Below are positions 33,847-43,581 of a stretch of DNA of 64,000 nucleotides, in pieces. The position numbers and the translations under genes were made by a program. The notes below the pieces were generated by a model. It worked only from the letters and a program-made list of their open reading frames with translations. It had not been told where the DNA came from and ran no database searches. This DNA comes from Carex sylvatica (taxonomy: Eukaryota > Streptophyta > Magnoliopsida > Poales > Cyperaceae): NCBI GenBank assembly GCA_964058845.1, contig CAXKVR010000011.1, positions 1 through 64,000 on the forward strand. The letters run 5' to 3'. Position 1 is the stretch's first letter. Every line of letters starts with the position of its first letter.

Positions 33847-34320
33847 TAGGGGTGTAAACGGATCGGATAATATCCAATTTCGTCTGAATCCAGAAAAGTA
33901 CTTAAATTATCCAATCCGTATCCGTATCCGAAAAATTATAACAGATACGAATACGGTAAGGCATTTTACTATCCGTATCCGACCATTTTCACTTTAAACT
34001 ACAACAAATGTGATATATATTCTTAAATTGATTTATTAAATTGTATATTGTATGAATAATTTATTAAATTGCATATAGATATATATTTTGATGAATAATA
34101 TAATACTATGACATAATTAGTGACTAATATTTTAATAATATAATAGATGTTTTGTAACTAACAAGCTAATTATGAAAAATATCCGTATCCGTCCGATATC
34201 CAATCCGTATCTGTAACATTTAATATCTGATCCGTATTTGTATCCGTATCCAAAAAATTATAACGAATACGAATACGATAAGACCACTATCCGATCCGTA
34301 TCCAACCGTTTACACCCCTA
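33847..34320. mobile_element. Intact non-autonomous hAT element, GGATACGGAT motifs
   Basis: The ends TAGGGGTGTAAACGGATCGG and (complement) TAGGGGTGTAAACGGTTGGA form a clear inverted repeat. Perfect 8-bp direct repeats AGTTTATG flank it (33839-33846 and 34321-34328). Subterminal regions are rich in CCGTATCCG. The centre matches the truncated copy at 20952-21433. No transposase in 474 bp. Confidence 0.93.
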
Positions 34321-34328
34321 AGTTTATG

Positions 34329-35335
34329 TCACTAGGATAGTAGACCACTTCCTAGGCCCAATGCGCTAAAGCTCTCTGGTGTTGTACATTACCAATTAAA
34401 AAGTTGAAATAGCACATGGTATCATGCTTGAGGAAAACAGAGCTGTCTCATGTCTCTGCTTCAAAACAAAGAAATGCATGTGTGGAGAAGTTAAACAAAT
34501 GAGGAGATTAGATGGATCAAGATACAAACATGAGATTAATTGCATTAATTATCAACAAAATCTTTTGGAGATTTTGGCAGCAATGTTGCTCCCCTGATCC
34601 ATTGCATAAATACCATTTTGGAGTTATCAAATAAATAAAGCCTTGTCTCATGTTAGGGGTATATGTTAAAGCAAGACACTAAGAACTCTGACCAAGGCTT
34701 AATTTAAAAGGTTTAAGTCCACTGGTTTATTAGCATCTCGTGTTAACCAACGTTAGATTAGTTCAGTGTTCTCTATTTGATTAATTCTGAACACCACATG
34801 CTCAATGAAATAACGATATGTTAGTTTATACTTTGAAAACATATAAAATGAGCACGACGCACTATGAGCAAGGGAATCGGCTTCATGCAATGGTTGCTTC
34901 TTATACAAAGTAGATTGATTTATTTTTAAATTAAGAACTGTTATATGGATACCATCTTTGTTATTATTCTTGTTATCAACTAATTGGATTAGTCAACTAC
35001 TTAGACAATTAATTACCTCTCTAGCATTGTACAACTTCCGACGAACTTTCAACAGTTGTTCGACAAAGTGAGTTGTCAAACAGGGTGGAAGCGAATCTAC
35101 CGTCAATCGTAAGGGTATTTGGTCACCCCTACGATTTTAAAATTTTAATTACGTGTAATGAAATTTAATTGATTTTTTTAAAATCTTTTATATAATTCAA
35201 CCCCTCATAAAATGTTAAAAATATGTGATTACAACTTAGTAGTTAGAATTTTACTTTGTAGATTATGAAAATTTTGATCAAAGTATTACATGTTATACAT
35301 CTTACATTTTAGTCCTCCAATCTAAATTTTCTAAT
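34329..35335. other. Intergenic, no feature recognised
   Basis: No gene, no paired termini; ordinary spacer sequence. Confidence 0.4.
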
Positions 35336-35339
35336 TTCT

Positions 35340-35830
35340 GCCATCGAACTTCTCTTGATATTTTAGTGAACTTATGATGGTGCTTAGGATTCAGCTCACA
35401 TTGTAGTTGGATTCAGTTTAGTTTTTCTAAGATTTCAAGTCATTGTTTTCATAGAGGTCAGTTTATATTAATTTTAGAAATCGGATTAAATTGTCTTATG
35501 ATTCGGTTAAATCTGCCTTAATTAGGTTTCAGATTATTATGTTAATGCTATTTTTTTTTAAAATCTCTAGTTTGCGTTAGGATTAATTTTATAGTATATT
35601 AGAATCTATGTTATATTGTTTTAGGGTTCAATCTAGTTTGCCTTAAATTTTAGATTATTCATGTTATTTGTCTTCGGATTCGGCTTATATTACCTACAAT
35701 TTAGGTTAAATTGCTTTAGGATTTAACTTAATTTACGTTAGGTTTAATATTATTATATTCAGGTTCATTGCTGTAAGATAAGGTTTACTTAGTATTAATA
35801 TTCTGTTTAAATTGTCTTCCCATTAATGTT
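35340..35830. repeat. Degenerate repetitive tract (TTAGGATTCGG-like words)
   Basis: Words such as TTAGGATTCAG, GATTCGGTT, TTGCGTTAGGATTAA, TTGTTTTAGGGTTCAA and GCTTTAGGATTTAA recur every ~40-60 bp on the plus strand. This looks like a strongly decayed minisatellite; a period could not be fixed by eye. Confidence 0.45.
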
Positions 35831-35984
35831 ACACTGATTGTCAGACCAAAAATTGCATAGAATATAATAGTAAGTTGTTTACATTATATAGTATGCAAAT
35901 TAAGATGCAATCAATTGTCAACCGTTAAGATGAGAGGACGGACAATGCTGTGATAAGACATGAGCTATTGTACTTTAAGTAAAT

Positions 35985-36326
35985 AAAAGCTTTGTTTTAA
36001 TTCACATAAATTTTTTGTGATTTTAAAATTTAAATAGTTAGTATGGACCTTCTTAATAAAATATGCTGAAAGATCAATTTTACATTTATTGAAAACCTTT
36101 TACTAATCTTTTAGAGGATAGAAAATCATTGCTTTTTTATGGTCCATAATCTTATAAAAAAGGTGATTTACCTATCTAAAAAGTTTGAAAAAAATTCCAA
36201 AAAAAAAATGAAAAATTGCTCTTCAAACATATTGTAACACGAAAATCATGTTGGACGGTTCAGATCGAATGTTTGATTTTTGAAACAGCAAAATATGTAT
36301 GCTAATTAAAACAAAGATTTTACTTC
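35985..36326. mobile_element. Common-core MITE, diverged, AAAGCTTTGTTTTAATT ends
   Basis: TAAAAGCTTTGTTTTAATT at left pairs with AATTAAAACAAAGATTTTAC at right. Inside are diverged core words (GAAAATCATTGCTTTTTTAT, GGACGGTTCAGATCG). It lies ~380 bp upstream of the next gene. Confidence 0.55.
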
Positions 36327-36706
36327 CTATATCACAATAGTCCAACTGATGTTATAATTTTTCTCGCTGGTTTAGATTTGCATCTATTGATGAATTGGAG
36401 GTGTTTCTTGCAATTACAAATATACACTATAAATGGCCTACCTAAATTTGGGCTTTTCTATAACGGTCCCTATTTCACAAAAAAAAAATCATTTTTGGGC
36501 TTCTTTACATGTGCTACTTACATTTACATTGTTTTTTTTTTCTTCCTTAAAAGCAGGTAGTAGGCTAGTAGCTACCAGCAATTGCATTTACATTATTAAT
36601 TCAAGGCAACAATGGACCCAAATTTGTTTTTCAACAGGGAAGCTACAAGTCTAAAAGGCCCATAATTTTCCCAGTGTAAAGGCTGCTAGAGAGCGGAGAG
36701 AGAGGC

Positions 36707-36792
36707 ATGGCGACTAGCGTGAGGAGAGTAGCTTCTTTCTCTTGTTCCAGTCCCTTCTATGCTCTCCTCTTCGATAACTCCCGTGCGGGTAC

Positions 36793-36847
<55 letters not shown>

Positions 36848-38514
36848 TATTTTATTCATTAATCAATCTACGCATCCTGGTAACTTGTCGACGCCTCTTA
36901 CAGAACACCCTTGATCTTGAACACTATCTAGAACATTGTTCATATTATTTTGGTTTTCTAAATAAAATGAGATTGCAATGTGGAAATTGCTCAATTCTAT
37001 GATGCAATAGTATGGTTTGTTAAGTAGTTTATTTAATTTGGAGAAGATTGGAGAATATTTCAATTAGAGGTTTTTGTGGTTTTAAGTCTTCCAATTAAAG
37101 ATTAGTTCAATTAGATGCTGCTATGATAGAGCTTATAATTCAGGGATTCTGAAATTTCAATAATGTGGAACAGGAGTTTGTACAAATAAATTCAGAATTA
37201 CTAATGTTTAGCAGATGGTGATTTCTTAATAATATCTCATATCTTCTATACAATTTTTTAATTTGTTAAATTATAGTTGTTTTCTGAATTTATTGTTAGC
37301 ATATGTGACACAAAATTTTTAATTGATTTCATTTTTTCTTTGTTTTTGAAGTAGATTTTAATTTCTCCTTTTGGATTAGTTTAGGTCACTTTAATTCATT
37401 GCGTTTATCTTTTTCAATTACTCTAGGAAATTTGGGTTTGTCTAAAATTAGGGTAAGATATGCTGAGCTGTTTTCATCTATCCATGCTCCAAGATTCAAG
37501 TCAACTTTTAATTTTCCGAAGGTACTAATTCAAGGCTTGACATCTCCAGGTAAACATTTTTAACTATTGTCAGTTCTCCAAATTGAATCTTTCTCTTGTT
37601 TTGCTAACTTCTCATTTTGTCGTGTAAAATCTAAATTGCAATCTATTATTTGTTGTAGGTATTGGGAAAAAGATCTTGAGAGGATGTTTTGCTGGGATTA
37701 GCATGACATCAGCAATCATATACAATCCCCCAATCATAGCTTATGCTATGGATGGTTAGTGAACATTACAATCTCAGTAGTAACCTGTAATCCATTATTG
37801 TAGTAACATGTGACCCATAAATTGTAATTGTTGTAGACTATAAGATAGAATCATCAGAGGGGGACGTTACGGAGGATTTCAATACTGCGTGGGCCCTTGC
37901 AAGGAAATACCAGCTGCCTATGGTGATGCTAGTGATGCTCCTCTTGGGGTGGCGACATCCCCTCATAACTGCCATCAATGCCTTCTTTTTTCTCTTTTGC
38001 ACCCGCCCCAGCCCCTTCTCAATCTACCTAGTCGTGGAACAAGTTTGTTTGCACTTTTCTTGTTTTGTTTTTCTTACATTTTACGACCTTTTTGTGGGGT
38101 TAATTGCAACATTTGAAAGAGAATTTAAGTTTGAACTCTTATATTCTTTTTTTTTTTTTTACCTCTTTAATGCTGAACATTTGAAACTTTAAATGTGTTC
38201 AGTTGCGCCGGAGAGATATGCACAGGGATCCGAGCTTGCTCAATACAAAGGTGTATATGTTCATTTGTTTTTTTTAATATTTTGTTGACTTGACTCCATT
38301 GGTGTTGCGGTGTTTCCTGTTCTGATATTATAGTTCAAATGTATTCATCTTTGCTGACATGTAAATGTTGTTACTACAGATGTTGTATACAAGGAAAATA
38401 GAAGTTGAAGACTACAAGTTGGTTTGTTATGGGAAGGTAGAAATTCGAGATAGAAAACTTCATTTGATTGGAATATTAGGCGGTTGGTGGATTGTTCATG
38501 TGTCGGACATTTAG
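36707..38514 (+). CDS. Unrecognised plant membrane protein, six exons
   Basis: Joining 36707-36788, 37427-37549, 37659-37754, 37837-38042, 38203-38250 and 38380-38514 gives an uninterrupted 229-residue frame; every junction has GT/AG and total length is divisible by three. The N-terminus (MATSVRRVASFSCSSPFYAL) is Ser/Arg-rich and lacks acidic residues for ~20 positions, consistent with an organellar targeting peptide (inference). Hydrophobic stretches lie at about 78-98 and 127-155, the latter likely membrane-spanning, followed by RPSPFSIYLVVEQLRRRD and a C-terminal soluble part (IEVEDYKLVCYGKVEIRD, then GILGGWW). I recall similar uncharacterised plant proteins but cannot name a function. Donor choice in exon 4 (GTTTGT at 38043) is the least certain junction. 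Confidence 0.78.
36789..36843. repeat. (CT)n(CA)n compound microsatellite at a 5' splice site
   Basis: Directly after the exon-1 donor GTACCC comes a CT run followed by a CA run of about 20 repeats (36810-36843). It occupies the start of intron 1 of the membrane-protein gene and is a likely length-polymorphic marker. Confidence 0.9.
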
Positions 38515-39186
38515 AATTACTTTACACAACGATAAATCCACTGGTTTATACAAATGAGATTCAGGCTTTCACTATGAAATTTGTCTTCTTCGGCATCAGA
38601 GATATATTAGGGGTGCTAATTTGCAATTGAAAAGACACCAAATATTTTAATTTTGTATACTGAATTTTCAAAGCAAGAAGAGGAAAAAGATAAAAATTAC
38701 TCCTTTGGTTGAAGATTTTAATTTTAGGTATGCCACCACATCTTTTATAGGTTGTCAGTTCTGACAATCACCGTTCCAAGCTTTGTTTTTTGTTCTGCTG
38801 TTTTGTTTTTCTTTTGTGAGTTGGGGCTGTGATTATGGTAAATTTTGTAAATCTTGAGAGAAATATTGAGAGGTATTTTTTACAGTACCGTCTTAGTGTC
38901 ATACTTATCTCTGTGTTTATCCTATTTGTTACTTTTGTTTTTATTCAAAGTTCTTCTTATCTATTTAGAAAGCCTCAACCGCAACTTGCTTGCATTTCTA
39001 GTACATGCAAAAGGTATTTTTGAAATTTCCATATTCTATTTGCCTTGCTGGTCTAATCAGATAAGTACCAAGAGTCACAAAGGACCAGCACTGCTAATTA
39101 CTAGATTTTAAAAAAAAAAAACCATAATTATTAAAAGTAAATTTAGGGAACCAACTTTATTAAAAAAAATTATGCAAAAATCATGA
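38515..39186. other. 3' region of the membrane-protein gene and spacer
   Basis: Contains the 3' untranslated region of the upstream gene; no clear polyadenylation signal was fixed. Open frames at 38829-39111 are short and AT-driven. No further gene is supported. Confidence 0.45.
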
Positions 39187-39368
39187 GTACCGAATAGGTT
39201 GTTCGGTATATCTCATTTATGTTTAAGCAGTATTGAATAGGCTATTCAGTACCTCAAGTTTCATAATTTTTTCATAGTTTTTGTCAAGTAAAAGGATAAA
39301 ATCTGATAGTACTGAATAGTCTATTCGATGCCGCTTAAATGTAAATGAGAAGTACCGAATAGTCTATT
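39187..39368. mobile_element. Nested palindrome built from GTACCGAATAG
   Basis: The left arm (39187-39252) and right arm (39304-39368) are inverted copies. Each arm is bounded by the small palindrome GTACCGAATAG.CTATTCGGTAC-like, giving four occurrences. TCTCATTTA.GTTTAAGC.G is shared between the arms. It looks like a small fold-back MITE; no target duplication seen. Confidence 0.6.
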
Positions 39369-39369
39369 G

Positions 39370-39784
39370 GAGAGTCCGGCTAGTATGACATTGGTGTCAT
39401 ATGACATTGACATATGACATTGACTTTAAAATTGATTGAATATATTTCAAACGATTAATCCAAATCATTCAAATTAATTTACTTTATGAGTGATGCGTTT
39501 ACATGTAAATTTATTATATTTTCGAGTTATTTTAGTATCAAATCAACCGGTAAAAATGTTGAAAAATGAATGTATTAAAATTAACTTAAAAACTCACTCA
39601 TTTGACCGCTTGACTTGATACTAAATAAATTCGAAAATTTATAAATTTGCATGTAAACGCACAACTAATGAAGTAGATCGGTTTGAGCGATTTGAATTCA
39701 CCGCCTGAAGTCAATTTCGATAGATTTTAGAGTTGGTATTATATAGACTTAAATGACACTGATGTTATACTAGTCATACTCCCT
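39370..39784. mobile_element. MITE of the GATGCGTTTACAT family
   Basis: The ends GGAGAGTCCGGCTAGTATGA and (complement) GGGAGTATGACTAGTATAAC are homologous, followed by CAT.GGTGTCAT in both arms. GAGTGATGCGTTTACATG in the left arm has a complement near 39640-39675. It is a different core from the main MITE family. The next MITE is inserted at its right terminus. Confidence 0.65.
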
Positions 39785-39785
39785 A

Positions 39786-40192
39786 GAGGAGGGATCTACT
39801 TACAACATTTGAAAGTTACAACATCTTACAACAATTTGATTTTGTTATTTTCAAAGTCCAAACAGTCGATCCAAACCGTTAAACATGATATCTATATTAA
39901 AATGTACTTAGAGATCAAATTTTATAAATTTTTGATTTTTTTTACTATTTATTAAGTATTTTACAAAACTGTTGTTTTTCAGTGGTCCAGAATTGTCTAA
40001 AAACTGTAGTTTTGTAAAATACTTAATAAATAGTAAAAAAATTCCAAAAAATGTAAAATTTGATCTTCAAACACATTTTAATATAGAGATCATGTTTAAC
40101 GGTTTGGATCGACTATTTAGACATTGAAAATTATAAAACCAAATCGTTGTAAGATGTTTTAACTTTCAAATGTTGTAAGTGGATCCCTCCTC
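39786..40192. mobile_element. MULE-like MITE with perfect 9-bp TSD
   Basis: The ends GAGGAGGGATCTACTTACAA and (complement) GAGGAGGGATCCACTTACAA pair closely; the arms continue through CATTTGAAAGTTA(C/A)AACATC and the common core. Perfect direct repeats TACTCCCTA flank it (39777-39785 and 40193-40201). The high arm identity suggests one of the younger insertions here. Confidence 0.93.
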
Positions 40193-40596
40193 TACTCCCT
40201 ATTAGGTACTTATAGTTTTTGAAAAAAAAAAGAAAATCAAGTTGGTTCTAGAAATTGTATTTTTCTTATTATGGTTTTAAAACAAATTATAATTACTAGC
40301 TGTTTTGCCTGTAGTAAAAATAAGTTGTATCATGTCTTTTCATGAGATGTGCCAGGAATCGAATTCGCTTTAAACTTTGTTTTACTTTTACCATCTATCA
40401 TCTATCATCTGTCTTCTTTTTATTCTTTTCTTATGCTTTTGTACAACTAGAATCTAAATAAATCATGAAGAATTTGCTAAAGCTAGCTAGCCTCCAAAAC
40501 CAAGGAATCATACAATAAGCAAAGCTTGAAAGATAGAATACGTAAAGAAAGATCATGTATCTATCCATTTTAATTCCTTCTGATCCTCAGGACATC

Positions 40597-40604
40597 TATT
40601 TAAG
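40597..40604 (+). promoter_or_regulatory. Candidate TATA box of the USP gene
   Basis: TATTTAAG lies 74-81 bp upstream of the USP start codon, at a spacing that would leave a ~45-nt leader. It is the best TATA-like word in the proximal region. Confidence 0.4.
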
Positions 40605-40677
40605 ACTGAGATTTACACAGAGAGCACCAAACAACTGGTAACAAACTCTCTTTGCTTCTCTCTTAACAAAGATAAAA

Positions 40678-41534
40678 ATGGGGGAAAGAAACGTGGGAGT
40701 GGCCATGGATTTCTCGACATGCAGTAAGGCGGCGCTCAGATGGGCATCAACCAATATGGTAAGAGGTGGCGATCGGTTAGTGCTGCTTCATGTCAACTCA
40801 TCATACCAGGTTGAGAGCGGCATTGTTCATCTCTGGGAACAGGATGGTTCACGTACGCTCACTTTCCTTCTTTGGTTTGGTTTTGTTTTGAGTGTACTTC
40901 CTCTTTTTATCAGGCTTTGATGAATATTTCTCTCTATATATTTGAGATTTTGAAGTAGATTATTCCATATATTTGTTCAGCTCTCATTCCGTTAAATGAA
41001 TTTTCGGATCCCTTGATTGCCAAGAGATATGGTGTCTCTCCTGACAAGGAAACGCTCAACATACTGGCTCAAGTTGCAAATCAGAGACAGGTATATATGC
41101 AGTACCACTTGAACCAATACCAGTTATTGATGATTCACTGTTTTCAATTACTTTCTTTCTTTTGAAATATTAATAGAAACATGAATACATGCATGATATA
41201 ATTAAGGGTACATTTTATAAAATATATAGGTTGAGGTGGTGGCAAAGGTGTACTGGGGAGACCCAATGAAGAAAATATGTGAAGGAATTGAAAAAATCCC
41301 TTTTCACTGTTTGATTGTTGGTAGCAGAGGCCTTAGCAAAGTCAAGAGGTCGATCATTTAAATTTCTTGTATCTTTTACCTAGTACTATTTGAATTTGTA
41401 ATATATTATAAGTATATAACTGATGGAGTTTATATATATTGCCTTTATACAGGGCTTTACTTGGAAGCGTGAGTAGTTATGTGGTGAACCATGCAACCTG
41501 TCCTGTCACCGTTGTCAAGGACACTGCATTCTGA
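40678..41534 (+). CDS. UspA-type universal stress protein, four exons
   Basis: Exons 40678-40852, 40981-41090, 41230-41348 and 41453-41534 join into a 161-residue protein, the usual size for a single-domain plant USP; all junctions are GT/AG and in frame. The N-terminus (MGERNVGVAMDFSTCSKAAL) gives the first beta strand and helix, and GGDRLVLLHV the second strand. Residues 126-140 carry the ATP-binding motif G-2X-G-9X-G-S (G126, G129, G139, S140), followed by SSYVVNHATCPVTVVK. The family binds ATP and is induced by stresses such as hypoxia; the exact role here is unknown. The ATG is the first in frame after a short leader. Three transposable elements lie within ~1.5 kb upstream. Confidence 0.93.
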
Positions 41535-41765
41535 GTTATTAACTAGTGCTACTGTTAATTTAAAAAGTACTTAACAGTAATATATTTATTTGTATGGTTG
41601 TGGTTTGGAGCAAAAAAGAAAAGAAAATAAAATAAAAGAACGAGTTGAGATATATATCCCCGATGTAACATAGATGTATATGAACAATAAGCTTGTTATT
41701 TTAATGGATTGTTGATAATTAATAAGGAGATGATTTCATTCCCTTGGTAATTTGTGATTCTGACC

Positions 41766-41935
41766 AGTGTTGTAAAGAACGTTCGTTTAGACTGATTAAT
41801 CGTTGGTGGTGATTAAATTATCATGAATTTTTTTGATTAATTGGTCGATTATTCCGATTATTTCCGCTTATTTTCGATTAATTGTTTGGCGATACTCTAT
41901 CCGTCCAACGACCGCCTACCATTATTTACAACACT
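41766..41935. mobile_element. Short hAT-like MITE, AGTGTTGTAAA ends
   Basis: AGTGTTGTAAA at left and TTTACAACACT at right are perfect complements. ATTAATCG and GATTAATTGGTCGATTA motifs repeat inside. The termini resemble the right end of the element at 49211-50650 (ATAACACTG). A clear target duplication was not seen. It lies ~230 bp after the USP stop codon. Confidence 0.6.
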
Positions 41936-42499
41936 AGTTTTGAGTCAACAAGTTTTCAATTTGTTGCTTCTAAAATGATAAATATTATTTTTTGTTTGAT
42001 TTCATATGAATAATTAAAAATTAGAGTATTAGATTTTTTTGTTTCCGTCAGCAAAAAAATATAATTATTGCATGTAGGTCAAACATTTGAGGAAGGATAA
42101 AGTTAGTGTAATTTTTCTACGAATGAATTTTACAGCAGAAAAAGAATGTTAACCATCAGTTTTAATGCTTCGGTTACAAATAAACTGTCTATTATTAGGT
42201 CGGAAAAAAATATTTCTTATTTTTTAAAGAATTGAATGAAACATTTATTTTGAATTTCCAACTTCAATAAGACAACAACACACTAATTTAATAATTTTTG
42301 TGGAAGCATTAGTTTCATTGTTTTTTGCTGCTTCTTTTTTCTCAAGTCGGTGTTGAGATTTTTATATTAGACATTTTCTTCTAAATCTTGCAATTATAAT
42401 TTTTTTAACACATGAAAACTCTCTCATTATGAAATATGATCATAACATAATTAACAAATTAGATAGACCGAAGCAACGAGACTTCGTCCAAATTTATAA
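41936..42499. other. Intergenic, no feature recognised
   Basis: AT-rich spacer, no gene or delimited repeat. Confidence 0.4.
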
Positions 42500-42835
42500 T
42501 AAGAGTGAGAGTCTGCTAATATGCATAATACGGATCGATCTGTGTTATAAAATTAAAATAATTAATTTGAACTGTTAAATATGATCTTCATATAAAAATT
42601 TACTCAGAGATCAAATTTATATTTTCTTTAATATTTTTTTCTTTTTTACAAATTTTAGGTGGCTCAAAATTTTTAGATCAAATAATTTTCTATTTATATA
42701 AAAAACAGAAAAGTTATGAAAATTATAAATTGATATTCAAATACATTTTCATTTGAATCTCATGTTTAACAGTTCGGAAACGGCTTAAATTTTGATAATA
42801 GAAATATAAATCCAGATATCATACCCTTACTTTTT
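42500..42835. mobile_element. Diverged common-core MITE
   Basis: Diverged core words in order: TTTGAACTGTTAAATATGAT, ATTTACTCAGAGATCAAATTT, then TTGATATTCAAATACATTTT and GTTTAACAGTTCGGA. The outer ends barely pair, so limits are approximate. Confidence 0.45.
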
Positions 42836-42889
42836 ATAATAAATTAATTTTCTTCCGTTGACAATCAAAAGTTTAGACTGCAGTCAAAG

Positions 42890-43250
42890 AGCTGCAAACT
42901 AATTGAACCGAAACCGAATCGAATTTAATCTAGTTTTGAATTTTGAGTTCAAACTAATTTTGAATTGAAATTGAAGCATGGTTTCAAATTGAAAAAAAGA
43001 GTTAAAAGAGTTCGAGTTTGATCAATTTGATGCAATTCGAACTAGTTGAGACGAATCGGAAGAGTTGGCGATGGTGGCTGGTGAAGAGCGAGTGATGGTT
43101 TGATTCGCGAACCAATTTTAAACCGAACTAATTTGATTCGATTCGTTTTAAAACGAATTTCAATTAAACAAGTTAATTGCGAATTTTTATTTGAATCTAA
43201 CTGAATCAAATCAAAATTGGTTTATTACCTTTATTGTACTACCTTTATTG
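42890..43250. mobile_element. Possible hAT-like element with GAACCGAA motifs
   Basis: GAACCGAAACCGAATCGAAT at 42906 and AACCGAACTAATTTGATTCG at 43121, with many TCGAATTTG/CAAATTCGA words, bracket a less repetitive centre. The outer edges show AGAGCTG and CAGCTCT. No 8-bp duplication was confirmed. Confidence 0.4.
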
Positions 43251-43333
43251 CCAGCTCTAAATTCAGCGGTATGTGTTGAGAGTTGAGACGGCGCATTGTA
43301 ATTATAAACGCACATCCATCCGAATTAGTATGA

Positions 43334-43457
43334 CCTAAAGTAACAGAATATTTCTATTTAAATCTTGACTGTCCAATCAGAACTCAAACATTATTAAAGG
43401 CATAATCGGTTCTATCGGACGGCTGTGATCCAAACAGAAATATTCTGTTACCTCAGG
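43334..43457. mobile_element. 124-bp palindromic MITE in the PPR promoter
   Basis: CCTAAAGTAACAGAATATTT at left pairs with AAATATTCTGTTACCTCAGG at right. The unit lies 125-248 bp upstream of the PPR start codon. No target duplication was confirmed. Confidence 0.65.
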
Positions 43458-43581
43458 ATATGGATTCCATGAATCCATCATGGATTGCTCTCATTCTTAT
43501 TCGAATGTAATCGAGTTTAACTGATAAAGCAGCTAGCCTTGAGCAATTTCCTTTCCATCTCTGCACGCGAAGCGTTTCTCC

